NCBI GenBank assembly: GCA_022545705.1
Contig: JACZQN010000003.1
Location: 1 to 56,598 of the forward strand
DNA: 56,598 nucleotides
Direction: 5' to 3'
Source of the DNA: Nitrospirota bacterium
GTDB lineage: Bacteria > Nitrospirota > Nitrospiria > Nitrospirales > Nitrospiraceae
Shown: positions 15,719 to 23,502 of the stretch, piece by piece
Position numbering within the stretch: position 1 is the first letter of the stretch
How the letters are laid out: each line of letters opens with the position of its first letter
Notes under the pieces: generated by a model
What the model was told of the DNA's origin: nothing
Seen by the model: only the letters and a program-made list of their open reading frames with translations
The model's database searches: none
Translations under genes and position numbers: made by a program

Positions 15719-16879
15719 ATGACTCCTTCTGGGCCGAAGGATCTTTCCGGGCAGCGATTTTCAGTCCGGTACCATCTGACCGGCACAGAGACCGCCGCGC
15801 AGGCCACGGCCGCCAGCATCTGTCGTGAACAGACGGTCGAAGTGCCGGACGAGGTGATTCCACTCGGGCCGATTCGCGAGCAGATCGTAGGCCGCCTTGA
15901 AGCGTTTCACCGCGTGGCGTCCGGCGCCTTCGAAGCCACGATCAGCTTCGCCGCCGAGACAGCGGGGACCGAGTTCACGCAACTGCTGAACGTCATCTTC
16001 GGGAACATCAGCCTGCAACCAGGCATTCGAGTGGCGCGGGTGGATGTTCCTGCGAGCGGCTTCTCTTGGCTCAAGGGACCGCGCTTCGGACGAAAGGGGA
16101 TTCGCACCCGATTGGCCGTGCCCGACCGTCCGCTCCTGTGCACCGCAGTCAAACCGATGGGCCTGTCGGCGAAGGAATTGGCTGACCTGGCTTACCAGTT
16201 CGCTCTGGGTGGCATTGACATTATCAAGGATGACCATGGCCTGGCTGATCAGCCATTTTGCCTGTTTGAGGAGCGAGTGACGCGCTGTGCCGAAGCCGTG
16301 GCACGGGCCAATCGCGAGACCGGACGCCATTGTCTGTACGCGCCGAATGTAACCGGCCCTGCCGGGGTATCCATCCAGCGGGCGCTCTTCGCCAAACAGG
16401 CGGGAGCTGGCGGCCTGTTAATCAGTCCTGGACTGACCGGCTGGGACACCATGCGCCAGCTTGCCGAGGACGAGCGCCTAGTGCTTCCGGTCATCATGCA
16501 CCCGGCGCTGCTGGGCAGTTTTGCCACTGATCCTCATAGCGGGCTGTCGCACTACACGCTGTTCGGCCAGCTTCCGCGCCTGGCCGGTGCTGACGCCTGC
16601 ATCTTTCCAACCTATGGCAGCCGTTTTTACTTCAGCCGGGATGACTGTCGAAGTATTGCGGAGGGGGCCAATGATGAATTCGGAGCGTACCGACGAACCT
16701 TCCCGACTCCCGGCGGAGGGCTCACGTTCGAGCGGCTGCCGGAGCTGATCGAGTTTTATGGCCCGGACGTCATCTTGCTCATTGGCGGGGCCTTGCGCCA
16801 GTACGGGCCGGATCTCGTCGCCAACTGTCAGCAGTTCCATCGGTGTGTATCCCGTACTCCCGCCGTAAAGGCTGGTTGA
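15719..16879 (+). CDS. Form IV RuBisCO-like protein
   Basis: A 386-residue homologue of the RuBisCO large subunit. Compared with spinach positions: Glu60 is kept (Glu80), Asn123 (Asn96), Lys175 (Lys145, in TAVKPMGLS), carbamylated Lys201 (Lys170) and Asp203 (Asp172) in GGIDIIKDDH; the phosphate-binding glycines are kept (GGG 332-334, GG 356-357). Changed: Lys177 is lost, Glu204 is His173, Arg295 is Pro262 and the loop-6 Lys334 is absent. It therefore should enolise a sugar-phosphate-like ligand but not fix carbon dioxide. Known form IV roles include methionine salvage enolase and isoapionate-phosphate metabolism. It is the last gene of the transketolase operon and precedes peroxide-defence genes. 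Confidence 0.92.
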   Translation: MTPSGPKDLSGQRFSVRYHLTGTETAAQATAASICREQTVEVPDEVIPLGPIREQIVGRLEAFHRVASGAFEATISFAAETAGTEFTQLLNVIFGNISLQPGIRVARVDVPASGFSWLKGPRFGRKGIRTRLAVPDRPLLCTAVKPMGLSAKELADLAYQFALGGIDIIKDDHGLADQPFCLFEERVTRCAEAVARANRETGRHCLYAPNVTGPAGVSIQRALFAKQAGAGGLLISPGLTGWDTMRQLAEDERLVLPVIMHPALLGSFATDPHSGLSHYTLFGQLPRLAGADACIFPTYGSRFYFSRDDCRSIAEGANDEFGAYRRTFPTPGGGLTFERLPELIEFYGPDVILLIGGALRQYGPDLVANCQQFHRCVSRTPAVKAG

Positions 16880-16993
16880 CGCCTGGAGGGCCATTCTGTT
16901 CCCCATCTGCCTCACCCGTCACTGATGCCCTGCCAGACACCCGGACAGTGCATGGCCTCCATGGCCTGATCGAGCTGGATAGTCCTTCCTATC

Positions 16994-17008
16994 TGAGAAT
17001 CATTCCTC
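16994..17008. promoter_or_regulatory. Possible Fur/PerR-type operator half-site
   Basis: TGAGAATCATTCCTC matches the 7-1-7 consensus TGATAATNATTATCA well in its left half and weakly in its right half. It sits directly upstream of a candidate promoter (TTGACT at 17009-17014, 16 bp, TGTAGC at 17031-17036) for the Fur-family gene, as expected for autoregulation. Confidence 0.35.
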
Positions 17009-17077
17009 TTGACTCCAGCCCGGAGCACCGTGTAGCGTGATGCCTCGACCTTATCCACGGAGGTCGGCACGAGTCTC

Positions 17078-17587
17078 ATGATGAAAGCTATCAGGAAAGT
17101 AAGCACTCTGAAGACCCGAACAGCGAGGTTATCTCCTGAAGAGATTGGCCGGACATTTCGCGAGCGAGGATTAAAGGTCACGCCCCAGCGCACGGCCATC
17201 TACCAAACGCTGATCGAAAGTCCGGTCCATCCCACCGCAGACCATCTTTACACGCAGGTCAAGCGTGTGTATCCGATGCTCTCGCTGAACACGGTCTACC
17301 ACACCCTGGGAGTTCTCCGAAATGCCGGCCTCACCCATGAGGTGAACTACTGGCACGATCGCTCCCAGTTTGATGGCAATATAAATCCGCATCACCATCT
17401 GATCTGCCTCGGGTGCCGAATGATCCAGGATCTTACAGACGCATCCCTGGATCGTCTGACGGTTTCGAGCGTGCGGCGGACCGGGTTCGAGGTGACCGGG
17501 CATCAGGTGGAATTTTATGGATACTGTACCCGCTGCCGCCGGCGCAACCCGGCCGCCAAGCGGAAAAGAAAGGAGTGGAGCGTATGA
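17078..17587 (+). CDS. Fur-family regulator, PerR-like
   Basis: A 169-residue metal-dependent repressor. Seen: the winged-helix start LKVTPQRTAIYQTL, the recognition helix LNTVYHTLGVLRNAGL, the RSQFDGNINPHHHLIC segment and two CxxC zinc knuckles (Cys110/Cys113 and Cys150/Cys153). The position of the peroxide-sensing His37 of Bacillus PerR is Thr39 here, so classical iron-catalysed oxidation sensing may be altered. The C-terminus is very basic. Its stop overlaps the start of the cytochrome c peroxidase gene (ATGA), strong evidence that it governs peroxide defence. A tandem ATG follows at 17081. Confidence 0.88.
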   Translation: MMKAIRKVSTLKTRTARLSPEEIGRTFRERGLKVTPQRTAIYQTLIESPVHPTADHLYTQVKRVYPMLSLNTVYHTLGVLRNAGLTHEVNYWHDRSQFDGNINPHHHLICLGCRMIQDLTDASLDRLTVSSVRRTGFEVTGHQVEFYGYCTRCRRRNPAAKRKRKEWSV

Positions 17588-18609
17588 ACTCGCAGGTGTC
17601 TCTGCGTCAGGGAGTCATGCTCATCGTTGCCGTCGGAATCTTGTTGTTCGCGAGTCCTCAGAGGATCCTGAGCGAGGAACCGAACCTTGAGCTCGGTCAA
17701 TTGCCAAACGTCCCGATCCCCGCCCACAACCTGCAATATGACACCAAAGTGGAACTGGGGAAGCTGCTCTTTTTCGACCCTCGTCTCTCGAAGGATAACA
17801 GCGTTAGTTGCGCCAGCTGTCACGTGCCGGAGGCCGGCTTTGCAGACCCCCGCCAGTTTTCCCTCGGCGTGGGCGGGAAGAAGGGCGGGCGCAACGCCCC
17901 TACAGCCCTGAATGCCGCGTATAACCACGTGCAGTTCTGGGATGGCCGCGCGGGATCGTTGGAGGAGCAGGCGCTGGGGCCGATCCAAAATCCTATCGAG
18001 ATGGCCGAAACCCTCGATGGAGTCGTCAAGAAACTCAGCCAGGTCAAGGGTTATCGTGAGCGCTTTCAGGCCGTGTTCGGGACAGGCGCCTCGCCTGACG
18101 GCATCGCGAAGGCCATCGCCGCGTTTGAGCGCACGTTGATCTCGACCAATTCCCCCTTCGATCGATTCATAGCCGGCGACAAGGGTGCGCTCTCGGCGAG
18201 CGCACGGCGCGGACTTGAGCTGTTTCGCGGAAAGGCACGCTGCATACTCTGCCACAACGGACCCAATTTCACCGACAACAAATTCCACAATATCGGCGTT
18301 CTCCAGGTCGGTCCACTCAAGCAGGATGTCGGCCGGTACGCGGTCACCAAGCGAAAGTCGGATCGGGGAGCCTTTAAGACTCCCTCGCTTCGGAGTGTCG
18401 CGTTGACCGCTCCCTATATGCACACGGGAGGTCTCGCCACGTTGGGAGACGTGCTGGAGTTCTACAACAAGGGGGGCGAGGCGGTGTCAGGCAAGGATGT
18501 GTTCATGACCCCCCTGAATCTGACCGGCCAGGAGAAGAAAGACCTGATCGAACTCATGAAAAGTCTGACCGGCGACTTGACCACAATGAAGCTGCCAAAG
18601 CTTCCGTAG
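17584..18609 (+). CDS. Di-haem cytochrome c peroxidase (MauG/CcpA family)
   Basis: A 341-residue periplasmic enzyme that reduces hydrogen peroxide to water with electrons from cytochrome c. Seen: a signal peptide (about residues 1-30), two haem c sites CASCH (76-80) and CILCH (220-224), a FWDGRAGSLEEQA segment near the peroxidatic haem, and APYMHTGGLATLGDVLEFYN with the Met that may ligate the high-potential haem. Length is normal. The ATG at 17584 has AAAGGAG upstream and overlaps the regulator stop by four bases. Cotranscription with the regulator is near certain. Confidence 0.95.
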   Translation: MNSQVSLRQGVMLIVAVGILLFASPQRILSEEPNLELGQLPNVPIPAHNLQYDTKVELGKLLFFDPRLSKDNSVSCASCHVPEAGFADPRQFSLGVGGKKGGRNAPTALNAAYNHVQFWDGRAGSLEEQALGPIQNPIEMAETLDGVVKKLSQVKGYRERFQAVFGTGASPDGIAKAIAAFERTLISTNSPFDRFIAGDKGALSASARRGLELFRGKARCILCHNGPNFTDNKFHNIGVLQVGPLKQDVGRYAVTKRKSDRGAFKTPSLRSVALTAPYMHTGGLATLGDVLEFYNKGGEAVSGKDVFMTPLNLTGQEKKDLIELMKSLTGDLTTMKLPKLP

Positions 18610-18684
18610 TGCAGAATCATCATCCAGGTCGGTCACGGAAGGAGAGGAAACCCAGCAGTGAACTTATCGTACAGGAGGTAGGTG

Positions 18685-19371
18685 ATGGAGAAGGCCTTGA
18701 AGCCATGCGTGGCGGAAGCTATCGGCACCTTTGCCCTCTGTTTCATCGGGGCCGGAGCCATCTGCATCGCACAACTCATGGAGGGGAGAGTCACCAATGC
18801 GGGTCTCATTGGTATCGCGCTCGCGCACGGATGTGTGCTGGCTGTGATGATATCCGCGATGGGGCACATCTCAGGAGGTCATTTCAATCCGGCAGTGACG
18901 TTCGGAGTATTAGTGGGAAACAAGATCTCCGCCGGCATGGCGGGTGCGTATGTCGTGTCTCAACTCGCTGGGGGCGTGGTGGCCGGAATCCTGCTGCGGC
19001 TTGTGTTCACGGAGGACGTGTGGAGGCCGGTGAACCTGGGCACGCCGGGGCTCGGGGACGGCGTGACGATCGGGGTTGGCATCCTCGTTGAGTTGGTGCT
19101 GACCTTTTTCCTTGTGATGGTGGTGTATGGAACCGCGATCGATGGTCGAGGCACCTGGAAGGCGGTTGGGGGATTCGCCATCGGGTTCACGGTCCTCTGC
19201 GATATTCTGATGGGCGGGCCATTGACCGGCGCCTCCATGAACCCCGCGCGGACCTTTGGGCCTGGACTTGCCGCCGGCTACTGGGACAATCACATCGTGT
19301 ATTGGATCGGACCACTCTTGGGCGGCGGGCTGGCCGGCCTGCTCTACGGACGGTTCCTCATCAAGCCGTAG
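18685..19371 (+). CDS. Aquaporin / MIP channel
   Basis: A 228-residue membrane channel with six hydrophobic spans. Both NPA boxes are present: HFNPAVTFG (NPA 68-70) and SMNPARTFGPG (NPA 186-188) with the selectivity-filter Arg189. The residue after NPAR is Thr rather than Asp, which argues against a glycerol facilitator and for water, or small neutral solutes such as hydrogen peroxide or ammonia; archaeal AqpM has the same NPART. I chose ATG 18685 over GTG 18682 because AGGAGG lies at correct distance. It lies 75 bp after the peroxidase gene, which makes peroxide movement an attractive but unproved role. Confidence 0.93.
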   Translation: MEKALKPCVAEAIGTFALCFIGAGAICIAQLMEGRVTNAGLIGIALAHGCVLAVMISAMGHISGGHFNPAVTFGVLVGNKISAGMAGAYVVSQLAGGVVAGILLRLVFTEDVWRPVNLGTPGLGDGVTIGVGILVELVLTFFLVMVVYGTAIDGRGTWKAVGGFAIGFTVLCDILMGGPLTGASMNPARTFGPGLAAGYWDNHIVYWIGPLLGGGLAGLLYGRFLIKP

Positions 19372-19593
19372 GTCCCCACGACGCGGGTACATCCCTGAGG
19401 AAACCAGACCGCATGCGGCGGCTAGGAGGTTGAACCAGGAACCCCGTGAGGTTGGCTTCGTGGTGGAGGCTCTTCCCTCGAAGCCAACCGACTCGGCGCT
19501 ACACGAGAGGTTGAGCTGACAGGCCTCGCAGAGTTCGCCATGTTGCTCGGTCATAAAGGTCTTGGCGATTACCCCACAGCGTTCGCAGATCAT
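19372..19593 (-). other. Possible small zinc-ribbon reading frame
   Basis: From an ATG at 19593 the minus strand reads MICERCGVIAKTFMTEQHG and then CEAC, giving two CxxC pairs (Cys3/Cys6, Cys22/Cys25) as in tiny zinc-ribbon proteins, with AAGGAA upstream. The frame has no stop until 18910, running antisense through the aquaporin gene, which is unlikely to be real. Either the gene is broken after the ribbon or the frame is chance. Confidence 0.3.
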
Positions 19594-19595
19594 GA

Positions 19596-19955
19596 GTGGA
19601 TTCCTTTGTCTTCACACTTCGGTCGCTGACGCCAACTGTGTCAACCCCAGACCTAACCATCAGGCAGCGCATTGTGCAACTCATCACGGAGTCGCTCCGC
19701 ACTCCTCGGCAGCTTGCGGAGGTCGTCGGCATCTCGGAACGACTGGTCGAAGACCATGTGCGCCATATTGTCCGATCCGTCAGTCGTGACCGGACGAGAC
19801 GTTTCATCTTGGAACCCGCTGAATGTCAGCACTGTGGCTTCGTCTTCCGCGAGCGATCCCGCCTGACTCGGCCGAGTCGCTGCCCCAGTTGTCGAAGCGA
19901 GCACATTTCCGCGCCCCGTTACGGAATCACGTGCCGCTCGGCAAGTCATGACTAA
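19596..19955 (+). CDS. HTH plus zinc-ribbon predicted transcription regulator
   Basis: A protein of up to 119 residues. The first half is a helix-turn-helix (IRQRIVQLITESLRTPRQLA and EVVGISERLVEDHVRHIVRS); the second half is a ribbon with CQHCGFVF and CPSCRSE, four Cys expected to hold zinc. This matches the group of predicted regulators that fuse an HTH to a Zn ribbon (COG3357-like). The start is uncertain: the GTG at 19596 lacks a ribosome site and abuts a divergent ATG, and a GTG about 14 codons later is equally possible. Target genes are unknown. Confidence 0.75.
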   Translation: MDSFVFTLRSLTPTVSTPDLTIRQRIVQLITESLRTPRQLAEVVGISERLVEDHVRHIVRSVSRDRTRRFILEPAECQHCGFVFRERSRLTRPSRCPSCRSEHISAPRYGITCRSASHD

Positions 19956-20003
19956 CCGCCAGTGCTGCGAGTACTCGTGCCCTTCCCCTGGCTTCCCCAA
20001 TAG

Positions 20004-20750
20004 TCAGCCCCTTGCGCGAGTAGACTGCGGAGATCGCTGACCGCGAATGACCGCGGCACGAGCCTGCAGAGCTTCGGCTTCCTGAGCACGTCCTGCCTGA
20101 CGAAGCACCTCGGCCAACTCTTCCAGACTCTTCGCCACCTCCTGGTGTTCCGCTCCCAGAGCTTGTTCACGGATCGCTAACGCCCGTCTATATAGGGGTT
20201 CAGCCTGGTCATAATGCCCCTGTGCACCATACAGTTTTCCGAGATTCCTCAGGCTAAGCACCATATCCGGGTGATCTGGGCCAAGCAGTTTTTCCTTCGT
20301 GGCCAGCGCTCGCCGAAGCAGCGGCTCGGCCTGGGCGTACTGGCCATGCATCCGGTGGAGCACACCAAGATTATTGAGCGCGGCGGCTACGTCAAGGTGT
20401 TCTTCGCCGTAGGTACGCTGATAAATCTGCAAGGCGCGCACGTACAAGGGCTCGGCCTCCACGAATCTGCCTCTGGCCCAGTACGTCTGCCCCAATTGCG
20501 AGAGCGATAGGGCGAGCCTCGTGTCCTCGCGTCCGAACCGTTCGGCTTTCTGGACCGCCGCCGAGAAAATCCGCTCCGCGTCGCCAAAGCGCCCCTGCCG
20601 GTACGCCTGTTGACCGGCAGCCATGGCCTCATCCCATGTGGTCCCTTGTGAACAGCCTAAGGCCCAGCACAGCAGTGCGCTCAGCCCCACACCGATCCAT
20701 GCGTGGCTTCTTCTTGGCCATGCACAAGACAGCTTGCCGTTGGAAGACAC
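20004..20750 (-). CDS. TPR (kinesin light chain-like) lipoprotein
   Basis: A 248-residue exported protein. The N-terminus has a basic start, a hydrophobic core and a lipobox (CWALGC, Cys33), so it should be lipid-anchored. The rest is five tetratricopeptide units of the 42-residue kinesin-light-chain type, with recurring phrases such as AEPLYRRALAI and LGPDHPDM. Such repeats mediate protein contacts. No enzymatic domain is present. It stands alone, convergent with the HTH/zinc-ribbon gene. Confidence 0.88.
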   Translation of the reverse strand: MSSNGKLSCAWPRRSHAWIGVGLSALLCWALGCSQGTTWDEAMAAGQQAYRQGRFGDAERIFSAAVQKAERFGREDTRLALSLSQLGQTYWARGRFVEAEPLYVRALQIYQRTYGEEHLDVAAALNNLGVLHRMHGQYAQAEPLLRRALATKEKLLGPDHPDMVLSLRNLGKLYGAQGHYDQAEPLYRRALAIREQALGAEHQEVAKSLEELAEVLRQAGRAQEAEALQARAAVIRGQRSPQSTRARG

Positions 20751-20983
20751 ACCTCACCACACTATCGCGACAGCGATCACCGTGCTACCTATGATGGGAG
20801 TATACAGTTAGAGAGGCTTGCTCTGCTATGAGGGCGGACGGATGCTGTTTGGACCACTCACTGTGCCCGGCGACCGATGCTTCCCCGCCTTTCATGGGAA
20901 GCCTCCTACACAACAACTGTGCTTCCAGCTATAATTTCCCTCCGCGTGTGTGGACTCTCGTATCACAAGGAAAGGAGCCTGTC

Positions 20984-21268
20984 ATGCCGAAAGCAACCTG
21001 GAACGGAATCGTATTGGCCGAGAGCGAGCATTGCGAAAAGGTGGAAGGTAATTGCTACTTCCCGCCACAAGCCATCACACGCCAATACTTCAAGGAGAGC
21101 ACCACGCATACCACCTGCCCCTGGAAAGGCGAGGCCAGCTACTACCACATCGAGGCCAACGGACAGGTGAACAGCGATGCGGCGTGGTACTACCCGTCCC
21201 CCAAGGACGCTGCCAAAAACATTACCGGCCATGTGGCGTTCGCGAAGAGCGTCATGGTCGAGGAGTAG
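20984..21268 (+). CDS. DUF427 family protein
   Basis: A 94-residue protein with the DUF427 pattern: ATWNGIVLAES, NCYFPP, TTCPWKGEASYYHI and AWYYPSPKDAAKNI, followed by HVAFAKSV. Function of the family is unknown; the fold is a small beta barrel. The ATG at 20984 is set by an AAGGAG ribosome site; upstream in-frame codons do not look like the family. A TATAAT at 20930-20935 could be its -10. It faces the aminotransferase gene convergently. Confidence 0.92.
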   Translation: MPKATWNGIVLAESEHCEKVEGNCYFPPQAITRQYFKESTTHTTCPWKGEASYYHIEANGQVNSDAAWYYPSPKDAAKNITGHVAFAKSVMVEE

Positions 21269-21336
21269 GTCCCCTCAGTGACGGCTCGCCGCGCACTTAT
21301 GGATCTGCCCAAGGCAAAGGCGGGCGCCGAGCGCGC

Positions 21337-22554
21337 TCAACTGCCCAGCAGTTGGGAGAGGGCGTGAGCCAGGCGAGCATACTGGGCTGAGGTGTTATAG
21401 AGGTGGGCTGAGATCCGGAGCAGGCGCTGCCGAGATGCAGGCCAGACCGTGATCGAGGTCTCGATCTTGAACTTGCTGTAAAGTGTCTCCTGTAAAGGAT
21501 CTCGGGTACAGGCCGGGTCAGGGGAATCTTCGGGCGTGGAAGGGAGCGGGAGCGCCACCAGGGTCCCAACCATCTCGTCCGGGCAAGGGAGTGCAACGTG
21601 AAGGGTGCGGCAGAGAACCTGCCGGGCCTCAAGCACCAGAGCCCGGTTGCGAGTCATGACGGCTGGCCACCCGCCGGGAAGGAGCGAGCCCAGGAACCGA
21701 ATTGCGACCGGCACAGCCAGGTAGGCCGTGGGATCATGCGTGCCTGTCCAGCCAAACTCGAGGTGAAAGCGTGAGCGGTCAGTCCGGGTAGAATTGGCTC
21801 CGTGGCTAATGGCCAGCGGACGGATCTCCGACTGCCGCTCAGAGCGGACATGCAGAAACGCTGCTCCTTTTGGCGCGCAGAGCCACTTATGGCAGTTACC
21901 GACATAATAGGCCGCGCCAATCGCCTCAACATTGAGCGGAAGCATCCCGGGCGCGTGCGCCCCATCCACCAGTGTCTCGATCCCTCGCGCATGCAGCTCG
22001 CGCACAAGCCGCTCGATGGGGAAGACCAGCCCGGTCTGACTGGTCACATGATCCAGGACTGCGAAGCGTGTGCGAGAGGTGACCGCATCCAAGATCACTT
22101 CAAGCACCTGTGCCGGCGACTCGATCGGGAACGGGACCGGAGCCTGGACGACCCTCGCTTGTGATCCAACGGCGACAAATTCCAGGGCATTCGTACAGGC
22201 ATTGTAGGCATGGGACGTGGTGAGGAGCTCGTCCCCTGGCTTGAACCGGAGCGAGCGCAGGACTGCATTGACCCCGGTCGTCGTGTTCGGGACGAAGGTC
22301 AGGTTCACGGGGTCCGCCCCGACAAATTCAGCCAACTCCTGTCTCGCCTCGTCCAATAACGGTTCGAGCTCTCGATTCAAGAACCGCACTGGGTTCTGCT
22401 CAAGCCGTTCGCGAAGACGCTGTTGGGCTTCGAGCACCGGGCCGGGACAGGCCCCGTACGAGCCGTGGTTCAGGAAGACCACCTGAGGATCGAGCGGCCA
22501 GTGCTGAGCGAGCTCGGCAGAGGGTTCCCAGCGTGAACCAGATTTCCCCGTCAT
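21337..22554 (-). CDS. Class V aminotransferase, isopenicillin N epimerase-like
   Basis: A 405-residue PLP enzyme of fold type I. The Schiff-base Lys is Lys223 in NCHKWLCAPKG; Asp198 and His200 of VDGAHAPG bind the cofactor ring, and NHGSYGACP near 29-37 is the substrate-entry loop typical of the CefD group. These proteins are usually racemases, epimerases or desulfurases of unknown substrate. Length is standard and the ATG is preceded by GGGAG. No biosynthetic cluster for beta-lactams is near, so the name refers to fold only. Confidence 0.9.
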   Translation of the reverse strand: MTGKSGSRWEPSAELAQHWPLDPQVVFLNHGSYGACPGPVLEAQQRLRERLEQNPVRFLNRELEPLLDEARQELAEFVGADPVNLTFVPNTTTGVNAVLRSLRFKPGDELLTTSHAYNACTNALEFVAVGSQARVVQAPVPFPIESPAQVLEVILDAVTSRTRFAVLDHVTSQTGLVFPIERLVRELHARGIETLVDGAHAPGMLPLNVEAIGAAYYVGNCHKWLCAPKGAAFLHVRSERQSEIRPLAISHGANSTRTDRSRFHLEFGWTGTHDPTAYLAVPVAIRFLGSLLPGGWPAVMTRNRALVLEARQVLCRTLHVALPCPDEMVGTLVALPLPSTPEDSPDPACTRDPLQETLYSKFKIETSITVWPASRQRLLRISAHLYNTSAQYARLAHALSQLLGS

Positions 22555-22688
22555 GGTACTCCCTCAACTGGGCTTGACCCGTACTTTGATGAAGCAGAGG
22601 CGAGAATCAGATGAATGCGCGGCGATGATACGTGCCCGCCCCCGTTGTGTAAAGCTGCCGCTCACCACCCTCATTCCATCCGGCTCTC

Positions 22689-22697
22689 TGCTATAAT
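22689..22697 (+). promoter_or_regulatory. Extended -10 promoter (TGCTATAAT) of the SDR/exonuclease III operon
   Basis: TGCTATAAT is a perfect extended -10. Transcription would start near 22704, leaving about 70 bases of leader before the SDR start. No -35 is recognisable. Confidence 0.65.
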
Positions 22698-22774
22698 CCC
22701 GGCTTGCCCTTCTGCGCCGGGGTTCGTGTCTTGTTCACCCAGAACTTTGCATCTTTCCTGAGGATGTGGAAAAC

Positions 22775-23494
22775 ATGAAACGCCTGACTGGCAAGATTGC
22801 CATCGTCACGGGGAGCAGCAGCGGAATTGGGAAGGCGATCGCGCTGCGGTTCGCAGAGGAAGGAGCGCGCGTCGTGATTGCGGCCCGGCGGCTCCCCCTG
22901 TGCAAGCAAGTTGCCGCGCAGATCCGAGAACGCGGCGGCGAGGCGATCGTGATACAAACCGATGTGAGCGAAGAGGCGCAGGTGGACCGACTGATTGTGG
23001 AAACGGCACGCCAATGTGGACGGCTGGACATCCTGGTCAACAATGCCGGGATCGGCGGTGGGGGACATCTCGCAGACACCAGTACCTCGACGTTCGATCG
23101 GGTTATCAACACCAATCTGCGCGGGACCTTTTTCTGTTGCCGTGCTGGGTTCCGCCAGATGCTGAACAACGGCGGCGGTACGATCATTAATATGTCCAGC
23201 GTCGCCGGCGTGGAGGCCTGGGCTGGAACCGGCACCTACAGCGCGTCCAAGCATGGCATCATGGCTCTGACAAAGGCATTGGCGGATGAAGGGCGGCCGC
23301 ACAAGATCAAGGCCTGCGCGATCTGCCCGGGCGCGGTGGCTGACGAGTTGGTGGACGCCTCGCCCGAGGACATCGAACGCAGTCAGAAGATTAGCCCATT
23401 CGATGTTGCGGAAACGGCGGTCTATCTCGCAACGGTCGGCCCCAATACCATCGTCCATCGCGTGGTGGTGGATCGCCTTGGCGCTGACTGGTGA
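22775..23494 (+). CDS. Short-chain dehydrogenase/reductase
   Basis: A 239-residue Rossmann oxidoreductase. Seen: the nucleotide motif TGSSSGIG (12-19), NNAG (89-92), catalytic Ser141/142 and the YSASK pair Tyr155/Lys159. The Ala-Arg-Arg after the second strand (IAARRL) suggests NADP. Substrate is unknown. ATG 22775 is preferred over GTG 22766 because of the spacing from GAGGA. The stop lies nine bases before the exonuclease III start, so both genes share a transcript. Confidence 0.92.
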   Translation: MKRLTGKIAIVTGSSSGIGKAIALRFAEEGARVVIAARRLPLCKQVAAQIRERGGEAIVIQTDVSEEAQVDRLIVETARQCGRLDILVNNAGIGGGGHLADTSTSTFDRVINTNLRGTFFCCRAGFRQMLNNGGGTIINMSSVAGVEAWAGTGTYSASKHGIMALTKALADEGRPHKIKACAICPGAVADELVDASPEDIERSQKISPFDVAETAVYLATVGPNTIVHRVVVDRLGADW

Positions 23495-23502
23495 GGACAG
23501 CG

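Noticed and set aside
15719-16879. Interpretation as a carbon-fixing RuBisCO
   Set aside because: Positions equal to Lys177, Glu204, Arg295 and Lys334 are changed or missing, so carboxylation is not expected.
18910-19371. Minus-strand continuation of the small zinc-ribbon frame through the aquaporin gene
   Set aside because: It is the shadow of a clear aquaporin gene and has no family resemblance.
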